Positions 34,501-47,823 of a stretch of 64,000 nt of DNA are shown here, piece by piece (position 1 is the first letter of the stretch; the number at the start of each line of letters is the position of its first letter). Made by a program: the position numbers and the translations under genes. Below the pieces are notes generated by a model. It made no database searches. It had not been told where the DNA came from and saw only the letters and a program-made list of their open reading frames with translations. This DNA is from Botrytis cinerea B05.10 (lineage: Eukaryota > Ascomycota > Leotiomycetes > Helotiales > Sclerotiniaceae), in contig NC_037318.1 of NCBI RefSeq assembly GCF_000143535.2, positions 558,001 to 622,000 of the forward strand. Direction: 5' to 3'.

Positions 34501-37500
34501 TATGTATGCAGCAAAAACCTTATAGAGATTGAACGCATACATGCTACAGGTTTACACAATAGTTTCCCAGCTGAATACCGTGCCCATACCTTGGATGTAC
34601 TCGCATATTTTGGTAAGTAATTTCATCATCTGATCTGAGGATTTGAAACAGCTTTTGCCGAGTATATTGTTCACTTGCACTGGATAAGGGCTGGTTACTC
34701 TACTTTATCCTCCTGTATGAACCAGGAGATGAAGATGCGAGATATCGAATTTGGTAGGTAGATGGCATGCGAAGCATGCTAGCTGGCGTTACATTGACAT
34801 ATCTCCATTGCGGACGGGAATTAATTGCGGGAGGGAAGAGGCGAGCAAGTGCTTGGTTAGCGAACTGGGATGCTTTTGGGTGGACACGGACGAGTCCCAG
34901 ATAAGAATGAGAAATGATGATGGACGTTGACGTTTCAGTCCGAAGTAGTGTATGCAAGTCTATTGACCATTTCAATAGATAAATTATGTGGGCGAATGAT
35001 GTTTCTAGAGATACATCACATCCTGACTCGCTATTGCATTAACCACAAGTCCATGTACATGCGCCGATCAGATAGGCTCACATTGCAATGCAATTCATTC
35101 CAACACAGCCCTCGGAGTCTACGCGCGTCGGCATGAAGCCCTAATCATACCCTACCGATTACTGAACGGTCTCGGACAATGAACCGATCGACAGGGTATG
35201 CCGAATATGACACCTCACATTTCTTCAACCTGCCAACCTACTTGAACACGGAGAAGGGCGGAACAAAAATAAGGAGAAAATCTGATTTGATCATGGGATT
35301 AAACTACCAACGGTCGGTCGGGTTGGTGGGGGTAGGTTTTTTTTTTTTCGGATCTTATTGCCACGCTGCGAAGAGGAATTTTTTCATGTGCCGTGTGTGT
35401 GTGAATTGTTTCCCTCGGCTATATGAAAAGTTCTAGAGCGAGGGTTGTTGAGGAGTTAGATGTGCTGATGTGATACAAACAAAACATCAAGAAAGAAACA
35501 ATACGGATTGTTAGGAGTTTGATTATTCTATGCCTTGTAATAGATTTCATGATTTATACTATACTTTCATTTGAGTTGATTTGCATGTGTGAAGATGGAA
35601 CTCTTCCGATATGCCAATAAGGCTCAACAACAGAGCGAGCCGGAGAAAAGTCCCATAGAGCGGGTGATAGATTTTGTATGAGGCACAAGGGCGAGTTACC
35701 TATACATGGGTACGTTGGCCTTCATTTCATTGCTTACGCTGTATACCTACCCTGCGTGAGCGGTGAGTTTTGAATCGGGTCATCAGGACACAGTAAGTGT
35801 ATCACATCTCATCACATCACATGATAGAGCTTACTCTAGCAATATATCCAGAAAGAAGACTCATTTCCCATATTTCGAGGCTGAACCGGATACATGACAT
35901 GATACGCTTCGTATTATCGATAGATTGGGTCAGCAATTGTGTGGGAAAGAGGGCGAAGTCCGCTGGTGTCGTCGATTGAATATTACATCGTAGTTTTACA
36001 CCAGTGTGTTTTCTGATATCGTATACGAAGGCCTTGCGATTTCAGATCTTTTCATGGATTCGTTGATTTATTCATCGGTTGTGTGGTTTATTTGGCCTGA
36101 CAATTCGTTTTCACTTCATCCATATCCATGTGTGTGGGAAATAAATATGCTTATTAGAGCATTGCAGAATGTTTACGGCAGGGATGGTAATGAAATGCCA
36201 GGTAGGTGGGAATCTCATATCTAGGTGCGGAGTAGGTGCTGCGCAGCGTAGCAAGTGTTGGTTGGTAGTTGGAGAATTGGTAGTATTCGAATTCGAATGA
36301 GATTTCCATTGCATAAATTGGTTTGGCTATACACTGTCTGCATGGAATCCTATCTTCGTTCCTCTCCAACAGATTCTTCATTAAACATGGACTCATAGAG
36401 TCGATAATATGTGTAGCGAGAAGAAAACATGCCCTCAGTCTCGTTTCAAGTTATGTGTTTGAGTGTTAATTTGCCAAATTGCCAACATCTTGGAGCTTCA
36501 ATAGTATAGAAGCTACGCCGTTCACATAACTAGAATCATGAAGACTTCCTCCTTGGGATATTAACCAACGACTCTGTCTCAGTAGAGACGCTGACTAATG
36601 CCTCATGAAGAAGTATACGTGTTGAGAAACTGAAATACATTAGCTCAGTTGCACTTCGGGTTCACGATGCCATGTCTGATTTCGATCCACCTTCGTACCA
36701 CTAATATCAGAAAAACATCGAGAGTTTTTAGCTTTCTCTGAGGTCATGTGAGATCATACGAGACGAACCAAATATAGTACGGATCACCGTGAAGAGTTTC
36801 TTCGGCCATGTGCCCGAGGGGGAGGGGAGTAATTCATCCAACTGATCTTCACTACCAATACTCCCCGTGCCGTTTTACTGCTATGGTGGCTGAGCTCTTT
36901 TCATTGAGTTTAATGTTCTATTATTGAACTATCTTTCAGATTAATTTAGCATCTTCTATAACCGTAAAGTACTTGTTACGGTTAAGGCCACGCGGTCCAT
37001 TTCGCTTTCCCCTTTTTTTTCTTTTATTGAACGCGCAGATGAGGAAAAAGTCTTTTTTCTTTCTCAAAATGAAGTAGTCAATAAACACAACAAGCCTGAG
37101 ATCAAACGGGTTTCTCTCGATTGTGTTGCAGTAGTGGCATTATCCTTCACTATACATGGGAGCGAATATTGATCAACATTCTTCCCAAGTTCTCACGCAA
37201 CGCGCCGGGCCAGGCGCACTTAGGAAGGATATCTATCAATAGACTTCAACGTCTCCTCTTATTTCTACCAAACGATACGGGGTTTCAATATTCTACCTCT
37301 GTGAGATTCCAAGTGGTTTGACTTTAGTGTTGAAATCCTTTTTCCAAACAGCTCTCCCCCCAACGAAATATCTCAGATCGTGTACTTACTTGATCGGCAG
37401 GAAAAAAGTTATCAGATCTAATCATTTGAGAATCAACGAAGTCTAAGTTCCCGCTAGTCACCTACTAAGTGTGGAGTCTGTAATTTTTGCGGTGCGGTCA

Positions 37501-37565
37501 ATACAAGAGTGATCGACGTATAACGTTCCTTTCCGCATCCCACCGCAAAGAACACCGATGGCATA
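25554..37565. other. Gene desert, first 12 kb
   Basis: Beyond the Zn2Cys6 start codon I see no frame with a domain, no convincing splice-linked exons and no transposon. The first kilobase is purine-rich, with repeated GGCGAGA and AAGTTGTACTTGTA units (25594-25690), and is presumably the promoter or 5' UTR of the regulator. Further on are CTTGC- and TTGTG-type simple repeats (28600-28644, 28864-28891), a C11-C12 run near 29537-29548, GC-rich GCGCGC patches near 30329 and 30350-30362, and two hairpin-forming inverted repeats described under findings. Composition is moderately AT-rich, not the extreme AT of RIP-destroyed DNA. Non-coding transcripts cannot be excluded. Confidence 0.5.
28600..28644 (+). 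repeat. TTGCC/TTGTC pentanucleotide repeat
   Basis: About nine units of TTGCC shading into TTGTC. Confidence 0.8.
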
Positions 37566-37709
<144 letters not shown>

Positions 37710-40474
37710 GAAAAACTCCAGTTAGTAAGCAAATGCCAATAACTAATGGAAAGGAGTGCTAAAGGAGAAATCGGATCTCCTCCAAGAATGACCATAATTG
37801 CTCTGGAACACTAATATAGAGGATTTATCAATTTTAACCTTCCGGAAATCCGGTGATCGGGCAATTCAGGCCAAGAAATACCGGTGATTCTCCCTTCTGT
37901 GGCTCACACGTGGATTGCGGCGGTGCGACGGGAGGCTCCTAGTGCCTTGAAGCGGAAGTAATGATACGCAAGTACACATATTTTGCTTGGCAGGCAAACC
38001 AACTATGGTCGACAAGGCATCGATGACGGCGCAGCGATAATGAGGTAGCGACGACAAGGTTTTGCCTAGTGCTAATGTATTACTGTTACCAAAAAGATAC
38101 AATGTATCACGTAGTGTTTTCAATAGTTCAAATCGTAGGGCACCCATTAAAGCATTTTAGTTCGAGGACTTCGAGAGACTACTACCGAGTTCACAGTTAC
38201 AGTATTCCAAACTAATTTGATATTGGAAATGGATTTAACATTCTGAATTAAATTGGTCTCTTAAACACAGTTTGGACTATCGGATGTTGTATTCTGTGTT
38301 ATTATAATACTCCTCGATTTCGAGTCCACTAAATAAAGTATAATACTGAATGAGCGCTCTTGTGCGTATAATCAAGGAAAACACTTGGAAAAGATCACAG
38401 ATCGACATGTAAAAACATACAATAATCCTTCAATGGTGATCATCGCATCTGTCGTAGGATTTGTGAGAATTATTGTGCCACCTGTCTCCACAGTCGTTGT
38501 CTTGATACGCGTACTTGGAAGAAAATTCAAACCTACTATAGAAATGCATCTCACTAGAAGTTACAATGCCCTAATTGATGGCATAGCTAAAGAGTGATTT
38601 GGCTTCTTATGTCCACTCTCTGAGAGAAGGCTTACACACTCTACGAAGAACCTTTGTAACTTGTGTTCTAAAATTCATCTGTGCTATACCTGTAGGCAGT
38701 ACGCACAAACCAGCGAGGTAATAGCATACCAAACATTAGAAACAGACCAGAATCAGCAATTTGCCTAACCTTTCATATGAAATGTTCAGGAATTGCTCTG
38801 TTAAAAAACTGAAAGTTATGAGTATGAGTCTCTGCTCAATTCCATCTTGCCGCGTCAAGGCTATGCTGCTCTAGAAGGTAATTTTGTTCGTTCTCATGCC
38901 TTTCCGGTATATCTGCCAATCCAGCAATTGCTTATTGTTCTATGTTCACTCCAGCTTGTAAGGAAACATTGCCCATAAACACGTAGAATGTAATCTATAG
39001 AATTCCGAATCCATAAGTAGGATTTGCCGACAACGCCTCAGTATGCTGTGTTCTTACATCCATTCACTTTGTTCTATCTGCTTATCCCATCGAGACTCTG
39101 TATAAAACTGCATTTGTATTCATCTTTAATAACCCATCGTTCTCGGTCAAGGTGTCCTTTGAATGAATATCGAATGTTTCACCATTCTCCCATCTACAGT
39201 CGCCTCTTCATCATTCTTGAACGGCCTCCAGATATTTCGTTTCGGGTAGTTTTGTAGATAGATTATGGATTCCGTGCAAGAAACGAGTATCATGTTTTGA
39301 GATGGGCTGTAATGTGTAGAATCTAGGATGGCTGTCATCTGTGCTTGGTCCGGTGGTAAAGAGTTCGATGGCACATCCTATGGCTTATCTTGCTTCGTAC
39401 ATGCGCAAATTGGTCGGTGTCTCTTGAGGCTTGAAAGATTGTTCCCATATGATTGCTTGGTAGGTTTGACACTTGAAGAGGCAGGTCGTAGGGCCATTCA
39501 GGTTATTTCGCTAAAGATACTACGCAGTTTCCTTTGCAGCGAAAGGTGTGCCATATGTCTATGAGGAATCTCGTTGAAACTGACACATTAGCGGATGATA
39601 TACCAACAGTAACAAAAACGTATTTATGCTAATTGGGATAATTTTGGAGAATCAGTTTTCAACACTCTTTGGAATACGATGGGATTACCTACGATAGTCA
39701 AAGTTGAATATGAACATTACCCGCGAAATTTTGATATGTATTTGGGTGTTTCTGGTATTTTGTCGATGGATATTCTCAAGAATGCTTGGAAGTACTTCTC
39801 GGCGCCATATTCAAGAAATGCAGATCCAATAGCTATTATATGAAAAAAGAATAGAAATTCACAGAGTAATCGTTCCGCAGAGTTTGATATCGTCTTCTGC
39901 GGGTGATTAAGTTTCTTTGAAACATCGATTCATCCTTGTAGAATGCTATAATAAATGTCTAGCATGGTGCTCTGCCATGTAGATAGATCTTCAAGTCCCT
40001 AGAAGAGATGACTTTGAGCCAAGAAATGAGGTGAGTCGCGCTTTCCATTTAAGTCTTGCAAATATTGAATCACGATAGCACTGTCCGACTTGAATCCCCT
40101 CCTTCCTACCCATTCATATAAGCGAAAGGGATGTCTCAGAACCGACATCTAGCAATCTGCCCACCCAATGCTCCTCCACATCTGATTCGAGTACCAAATC
40201 CGTTAAAACCAATGAAAATCGACCGTAGCTTATCCATCTATCCATCTATTCTCAAAATTGCATTAAATTATCTCTGACAACAAAAATTCACCAAAGACGT
40301 TCAAATCAAAAGGTATACCCATACTCGTCTGCGCGTACATGTCATCCTCGCATATTGCTGTGCCACAAATGAAATGCACGGTGCTGTTGCCTAAAGAAGG
40401 AGGAATCCCCACCATTCTTATCTTCTCAAAATCATTCACGATTCATTTACAACAATCACCAAATATTTTTCATC
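37710..40474. other. Intergenic, remainder of the desert and NLR promoter
   Basis: About 2.8 kb with no supportable gene. The plus-strand frame 38385-38597 contains a hydrophobic stretch but no ORF support. The last few hundred bases upstream of 40475 are the promoter side of the NACHT-ankyrin gene and are CA/TC-rich (for example ACAACAATCACCAAATATTTTTCATC just before the ATG). No TATA box is called. Confidence 0.4.
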
Positions 40475-43400
40475 ATGAAGTCCGATATGAGTTCTGATGA
40501 ATTTGAAATAATCGAATCTGAAGACATTGTCAAGCAAATGCTTGCGGATCAGAAGCCAGACCTCGATGAGATCATAAAATGGTTGAACCCTACCGATTAC
40601 CTAGCACCGTCCAGCGAGTTCAATCGCCATGCTTCATCTAAAGCCCGCGATACCGGGGAATGGATTCGAGAAACTTCACAATTCAATCAATGGCATTTAT
40701 CTGCTGACCATGGGTCGATTTGGATCAAGGCGGTCCCGGGTGCGGGCAAGAGTGTCCTTGCAGCCTCCATGGCTCAATCATTAGCGACAAATGAGTCTGT
40801 TCCCGTTCTGTTCTTTTTCTTCAGACAAATTATCGAAACAAATCGCACTCCCCGTGGTCTTTTGCGAGATTGGATGTGCCAGCTCTTGCCCTTCAGCGAA
40901 GTCTTGCAATTGAATTTGTTTGAGCATGTGGAAAACAAACAGAGTCTAGAAAGTATATCAACAGACCATTTATGGAAACATCTTTTGGCTGGTCTAAAAA
41001 CACTCAAACGAGTTTATTGCATTGCCGATGCATTGGATGAGATGGATATGGACGAAGAATTCCTCGCTCAGCTCAATACCTTGGGATCGTTTAGACCAGC
41101 CCAAGTCAAAGTTTTGTTAACCAGTCGACCCAAACAATATCTCCAACGAGCATTCAAAGATCCCCAAGTCATTCACGTCAGTCTCGAGGAGGAGCTTGTG
41201 AAACGTGATATATCGGTCTTTGTTCGTCAGCGCGTAAAGCAATTTGCTGATGATGTCATCAGTGAGAACATGCAAAGCTTCATTCAAAATACTGTGTGTG
41301 AACGGTCTGAAGGCCTTTTCTTGTATGCTCGACTTATGCTTGATCAAATCGGTCAATCTATCAAGAATAAAGAACAAAATGAGGCTTCAATAAGAGAGAT
41401 GATAGTTAAATTGCCAATGGGCCTTGAGGAGATGTATAACAGGGTACTTATCGATCATGCTTCGCTTACAAACATCCATCAGGATACGCAAGTCATCATT
41501 TTACAGCTAATTACTCAATCGGCACGACCTATGCGCCTAATAGAAATTGTCAAGGCTATTGAAGACAATCATAACCTCTCTAAAAGTGACAGAGACAGTA
41601 AGGATATTGTCAGGTTTGGCTGTGGTCCACTTCTCGAAATCATGGAAGATGGGGTTGTGCAAATTTTGCACCACTCTTTTACCGAATTTCTTTTGGATGC
41701 TGATCGCACTATAAATAAGTTGACAGAAGTTCCCCAATTTCCTGTTATCGACCCGAAAACTGCCCACCGCGAGATTGCGCTTCTATGTATCAGCCAACTT
41801 CAAGGAGGTGCATTCTCTTCATATCCCATGCCAGACAATGCGGAAAATGGTGGAGGTAACGTAGCACAAACCATTCGACAAAATTTTGACTTTAGTCAAT
41901 CATTCGTACAATATCCACTTGTTGAGTATGCCGCAAAGAATTGGACTTATCATGCTAAAGCATACGACTATGAAGATACAAGTTTTTATGAGAAACTGGA
42001 GGATTTTTGTAAGCCTGAGAACCAAGCATTCAAAGCTTGGTCAAGGTTGGCCGGAAAATCGAGAAAGTCTTTTGAGATGTTTAGTTTTAGGCCACAATTT
42101 GGTCCAGCTCTAGCATCAGAAATGACCTCCCATCTTCACATAGCTTCTGGTTTTGGGCTAGGCTGTTGGATACAAAGATTGTTGGAAAATGGCGCAGATG
42201 TTGAGATGCAAGATAGTACTGAAAATACGCCTTTGTTTTGGGCCGCTAAAGGAGGTCATACCGAAGTTGTGAAAAAGTTACTAGATGTTGGCGCAGAACC
42301 AAACGTCAGTGGATATGATGGTATAAAACCTCTTCATGTTGCAGCCTCAAATAATCATGTAGGAGTAGTTGAGCTCCTGCTTGGCGCTGGTATGTTGATT
42401 TTCCTGATCGTGATATCCCAAAATATGGGCTATACTCCAAAAGTGGACGGCTTTGAGTTCTTGAACTCGTTTGCAATGCCGAATTGCTCCTGGGTACTAA
42501 GCTGTGCCCAAATGTTTATAGCTTCCCGAAAACGCTAAACTTTCCTGTCCTTCCTCCCATTACTGATTGTAAAATACCATGGGCTTGATATGATATTTCT
42601 TCTTCTTTTACTGACCTCTCACAGGTGTATCCCATCTTACACCTAAGACGAAAGACACGGCAATACGCTCTGGGAGCAGGTCAGCAAATGCCAGTCATCA
42701 CCCGCTAATGCTCGCCAGTAGTTCCGGTCATGTTGAAACAATAATAGAGATGATTCCATATTGCGAGACAAAAGAACTGGAAGAGGCGCTATTACGAGCA
42801 GCTCTTCATGGGCATCACCATTTGATCTCCACTCTTCTAGAAAAGGCAGATGTTTCTCCCAATGCAAAAGCACCTGTAAGTTATTGCAAAATGGGTGCTG
42901 TAACGGGGCAGACTGCACTCATGGTAGCGACTACTTCCCTTGAAGTAAGATCTGTAAAGGCCCTGATTGAGAAAGGGGGGACCGCAAGTCTAGGTAGTAC
43001 ATCTTTGACGGAGATGGGCTCATCTCGCGTCACCATGAATGATAAAAATGCACGAGGAGTAGGAAATAGAACTGCAATCCATTATTTTGCTATGGCTACG
43101 ATCGACCAGCATAATCGAGGTGCTGCAAAGGAAATATTAGACATGCTCTTATTAGCAGGTGCTGATCTTGAAGCCCGAGACAGCAACGGCGATACTCCTC
43201 TGCTACTTACAGTGTTATCCAAAGGTCGTGGATATTGTCAAATTGCCCAGGAGCTTTTACTCTCAGCTGGCGCTGACCCAGTAAGCATAATCAGCTTTCT
43301 GATAATTCCTTCTTCACATCTTACACTTCTTTTCTGTCACCCTCTCTATTTCCCTATTCTCCTCCCTATATGCCCTAAAACTTAATCTTCGCTGTTATAA

Positions 43401-46400
43401 ATTTTAAAAAATTACTTATCCTATCATAGTGCACCATGAACTCCAATGGCGACACTTTGCTTCACCGAGCTTGTAAAATTGCATCATCGACTGACCTCGC
43501 CAATCAACTTTTGGCCCTCGGAGCAGACCCCAATCAAGCTCGAATCTCAGATGGAGTGACCCCGTTACATTGGTACGTACACATTATGTCTATTTTTATC
43601 AATTCCTACCTAGCACACGAATGAATCTTGGATCTACTATTCGGTCTCAATAGCGTGAAGTTTCTTCAATCATATTTTCCCGTCATCTGTCATGTAACTC
43701 GAATATTTCAGTATTCGCGACTTTTTTTTTATGAGAACAATCATGATTACCAGCTTAGATACTTATAGTTATTCGGGACTAATATTATTCTAGTGTGATG
43801 GATAACATATATAAGCCACCCGGGCTTATTGAATTACTTGTCAATCATGGTGCTGATATCAACGCCCATGATATCAACGGAGACACTGCCCTGCATCGTG
43901 CTTGTAGATCTAACTTACTTCAATCAGGAAGTGTGATCCCAACTCTTTTGAGCCTTTCGCCTGATGTTAATGTCCAAAACCATCTTAACGAAACATGTTT
44001 ACACAATACATACTCATATGTAGATCCTAAGCTGGTGAGCGCTATAATTGACACTGGTATCGATTTAGAAATACGTGACCGCAAAGGGATGTCGGTCCTG
44101 CTCAGAGCTGTCACTAATCCTCCAGATTCGAAAATGAATATGGTAGAAGTGCTTTTAAATCATCCGAAGAAGGCTTCTATATCCGCTCGAACGTGGCAGG
44201 GTAAAACAGTACTACATTTGGCTTGTCATTCACGAAATTCTGTTGAACTTCTCAAGATACTGGTAGATCACGGAGCAGATCTCAATTGGACCGATAGCAC
44301 GAATGGAAACACTTTGTTGCATGAAGTAGCAGCACATTTTAATGGAGACTTAAGGGACGTCGCTTTGATTGAATACCTGTATGAAAGTGGAGTCTCAATG
44401 GATGCAAAAAACTACCGACAACAGACTATAGCACATATTATGGAAACAGTCCATGTCAATAGCTACGCTTCTGGAAGTAGAAAGTGTAAAAAAACTTTCA
44501 TGTCAGTTATTCGTCGGCTATGCCCCGAGTTCGATGTCAATACAAAGGATATAGAAGGTTACACGCCTCTTCACTATGCCTGCGCCACTTCAGAATACTT
44601 AGTCTTTGATCTGATAATGGCTGGTGCCGACTTGAATGCTCAGTCTTTCAATCGACGCACGCCGCTTCATTGTGCTGCTCGCGGAAGGCAATGTGGTGTT
44701 TTATCGATGTTGCTCAACTTTGCTCAAAAAACTGGTTCCCTTATAGATATTAATGCACAAGATTCTGATGGCATGACACCTCTTCATTTTGCCTGTATAT
44801 CAGGCAGACCTGAATCCGCCAGTATCTTAATCTCAGCTGGTGCTGACATCGAAAAGAAGACCAAGAAAGAAACTTCGGAAAAAACTCCTCTAATGGCATG
44901 TGCCATGTTCCTTGAGGAAGATAGGATCTGGAAAGTGCTGCAAAAAGGAACGTCCACTGAACTCAACATTCAAGATCCTTTCAGAGTTTCCTCGAGCCAC
45001 TCTAGCACTGTGAGATCTGCGTCTAGTCTGAATCAGGCATCACAACATATTACATGCCGTATTGGCGTCATTGCGCAAATGCTTATAAAGGCTGGAGCGA
45101 GCACTGAAAGTTCTTTCATTCCGGCATTAGAGGCAAAGTGCGCGGAGCTAGTATATGCCATTAGGGGCGAGGAATCTACGAAAAGCACAAATTTTGCCGA
45201 AAGACAACTCATGGCACAAATGATTAGTATTGAAAAAGCACTGGATGATTGCACTCATGAAGATATCGACTATATAAAAAGCCAGGTTTGCGAATTGGAT
45301 GAGACAACGATGAAACACATGGTAGTGAGAGGTATAGACTTTACACGAGCGGATAATCCTGCGCGGATGAGTAATCTCGGACCGCCAATAACTCAATTCG
45401 CGTACTATGGACTAACCGAATTCATGAGGAAGATAATTTCCAGTGTACGGATACTTATTTTCTTGCCCATTACTTTTATTCCTCTTTCTATATTTCTAAT
45501 ATGGGAGCTGTCATATTTGATTTAATCCCCCTCCCTTCCCCCACCCCCCGAAAATCCTCTGCTTAGTTGTCGGCTTGATATCGAGGAGTGGTGTGAAGTT
45601 CTGAGATACCGAACGCTTAGAATTTTATGGAAAAATAAGTACCATCATACATCCAAGTTTATTTCCTATATCAATCTTCACTCGTTTCCATAGACTATTA
45701 TGTTCAAATCTCCTTCGATCTACTTTTTGGTCCTCTTTTTGTCTTTTAGCTCGCAGATTGTTGTTTCTACCCCCTTCACTAAATTTTTCCTCGAGCCTAC
45801 TCATCACATTTGCCAGTAGACAAGATGAATAGATCATCATATTTCAAAGACTAACGACTATCAAGGCAAAACTCTTTGATGACCCACATTATACTGGCGG
45901 TATTCTCGATAGCTTTGGTAAAAAACGGTGCATTGTTCAATCACTAATACAAGTCGTTGAACCACTGTTACAAGTCGCCTGTAAGCGGCCAGTCTGGAAT
46001 ATGGACATGGTCAGACTTTTAATTGAAGAAGGTCAAGTGGATGTAAACGCGCATCATGCAACTAAAGATAGAAGTGATTTTGACAATACTGAAACTATAA
46101 CTCAAAGAAAAACAGCCCTTCATATCTTAGCGCAAGGGGAATTCTGGTGGCAAATCGAGGCTATTACATACTTGGTTGAACATGGTAAGCTTCCTTTTTG
46201 ATTTCCCTCATGTCCTTGGTATCATATCCGGAAGAAGGGTTAGGGGATGGAGAATTGGAGTTCATGTCATTCTGTCGGAGTGGACATTTTACTTTGATTA
46301 TCATTTTTACCCTAATAAATTGAAAGTACGGAAAACTCTTGATGGAAAGTACTAAAACCCTCCTAGGTGCTGAAATAGATGCACTGGATGAGAAGGGTCG

Positions 46401-47823
46401 TACTCCCCTAGAAATCGCAAGTACATACATTGTAAATGGTTCAGCAGCAGGGAAAGATTTCTTCCGCACTCAATGTTGTGAGACGCTCCTTAAATTGGGA
46501 GCTGACCCTAACAAAATAAACCCGGAAGGCCTCACAGCTCTCAACAAAGCCGGTTCTGACGAAGATACCATCAGAATTTTACTAAAACATGGGGCAAAGG
46601 TCGATAGAGGAACGAAAAGCGTTCTCATATCAGCCATAGAATACGGAGATGTGAGAAGTCTTCGGCTGTACCTCGAGAACGGAGTCGATCCTAACGCGCT
46701 GGACAACTCAACAGACTCTAGTTACCGAGCTCAGTGTGCGATGACCAGTGGGATCAGGAATTACCCCATCGTAATGGCAGCATTTCCAAAGGGGGCGACA
46801 GCACATTCTGCTTCTATAGCTGCAGAGATGATAACACTTCTATTGGATCATGGTGCCAGGGTTGATTTGGCCGTCGAAGAGGGGGTAAGCATTTTGCACT
46901 ACCTCTTCGCAAATGCTACGTCCTCAACCCTCCGTCCATTCTTTGAAAGACCAGGAATAGATATGAATGTTCGGGATCAATTTGGTCGAACAGTTTTCTT
47001 ATGTGCCATTTCTAACTCCACTGAGAGGGAAGGTCGGTACCCACACGTTACACCTTCTAACCTTGATAAATCACAACTACTATACGTACGCCCCTATTTA
47101 CACCTAATAAACTCGGCAACCTATGGCCCTTCTCTAGACTACCTGGCAGTTGATAATGAAGGGCGTCACTTAATCTTTTACTTGCTCTCCAAATGGACCT
47201 CCGAGACGGCATTATTGCTTCTTTCCATCCCAGGTGTCCGCTCTCTTATCACCCAAAAAGATAATGCGGGGTATTCTCCCCTCCATCTTCTTTTATCATC
47301 TCACCATGCGCATATGTCTCTTATCGATACTATCAACACTTTCGTAAAAGACGGGGGTGCTGATCTTCTAGAGCCAGATCCAAAATCTAACACTGCGTTA
47401 CACCATCTATCCCGCAGACATCACTTCACCAACTCGGAGAATTCTTTTCAACTAATGGATCGATTTATCTCTTTAGGTGGGCTTATCGACGCGCGGGATG
47501 ATGCGGGCATGACACCTTTATTAGTATATCTGGCTGTTGGAGGTCAGTCTCATTTACCGTGGTATGAAGACCATGGTGCGGATTTCAAGGCTACAAACAA
47601 CGAAGGAAAAGGAGCTTTACATATTGTGGCATCAAATAAAGTCCCTATGCGTTTACATTACGGCAGAAATTCAGGAGAAGTGAGAGCAGAATTGTTCGAG
47701 GTGCTAGTAAAGAAGTATGGATGTGAGGTGCTAGATGAAGACTCGAAAGGGAGAACGGCGTTAGATATTGCGGCTGCAGTGGGAAGCAAGGAGATTTTGA
47801 AATTGTTCCAGAGGAGGAAATAG
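40475..47823 (+). CDS. NACHT-ankyrin STAND (fungal NLR-like) protein, 2046 aa, six exons
   Basis: Assembled from exons 40475-42389, 42625-43280, 43430-43572, 43794-45444, 45866-46184 and 46367-47823. Every junction keeps the frame and lands inside an ankyrin repeat (GAG/VSHLTP, GADP/CTMNSNGD, TPLHC/VMDN, IISS/AKLFDD, VEHG/AEIDALD). Introns are 235, 149, 221, 421 and 182 bp with GTATGT, GTAAGC, GTACGT, GTACGG and GTAAGC donors. The N-terminus (about 60 residues) leads into the pre-NACHT block IIKWLNPTDYLAPSSEFNRH. The NACHT domain has P-loop VPGAGKS (residues 87-93, Lys92) and Walker B IADALDEMD (about 183-191, Asp188/Glu189). From about residue 557 nearly everything is ankyrin repeats. Fungal NLR-like proteins sense non-self or damage and trigger responses, often cell death. 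No effector domain is recognisable. Both nucleotide-binding motifs look intact. Confidence 0.85.
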
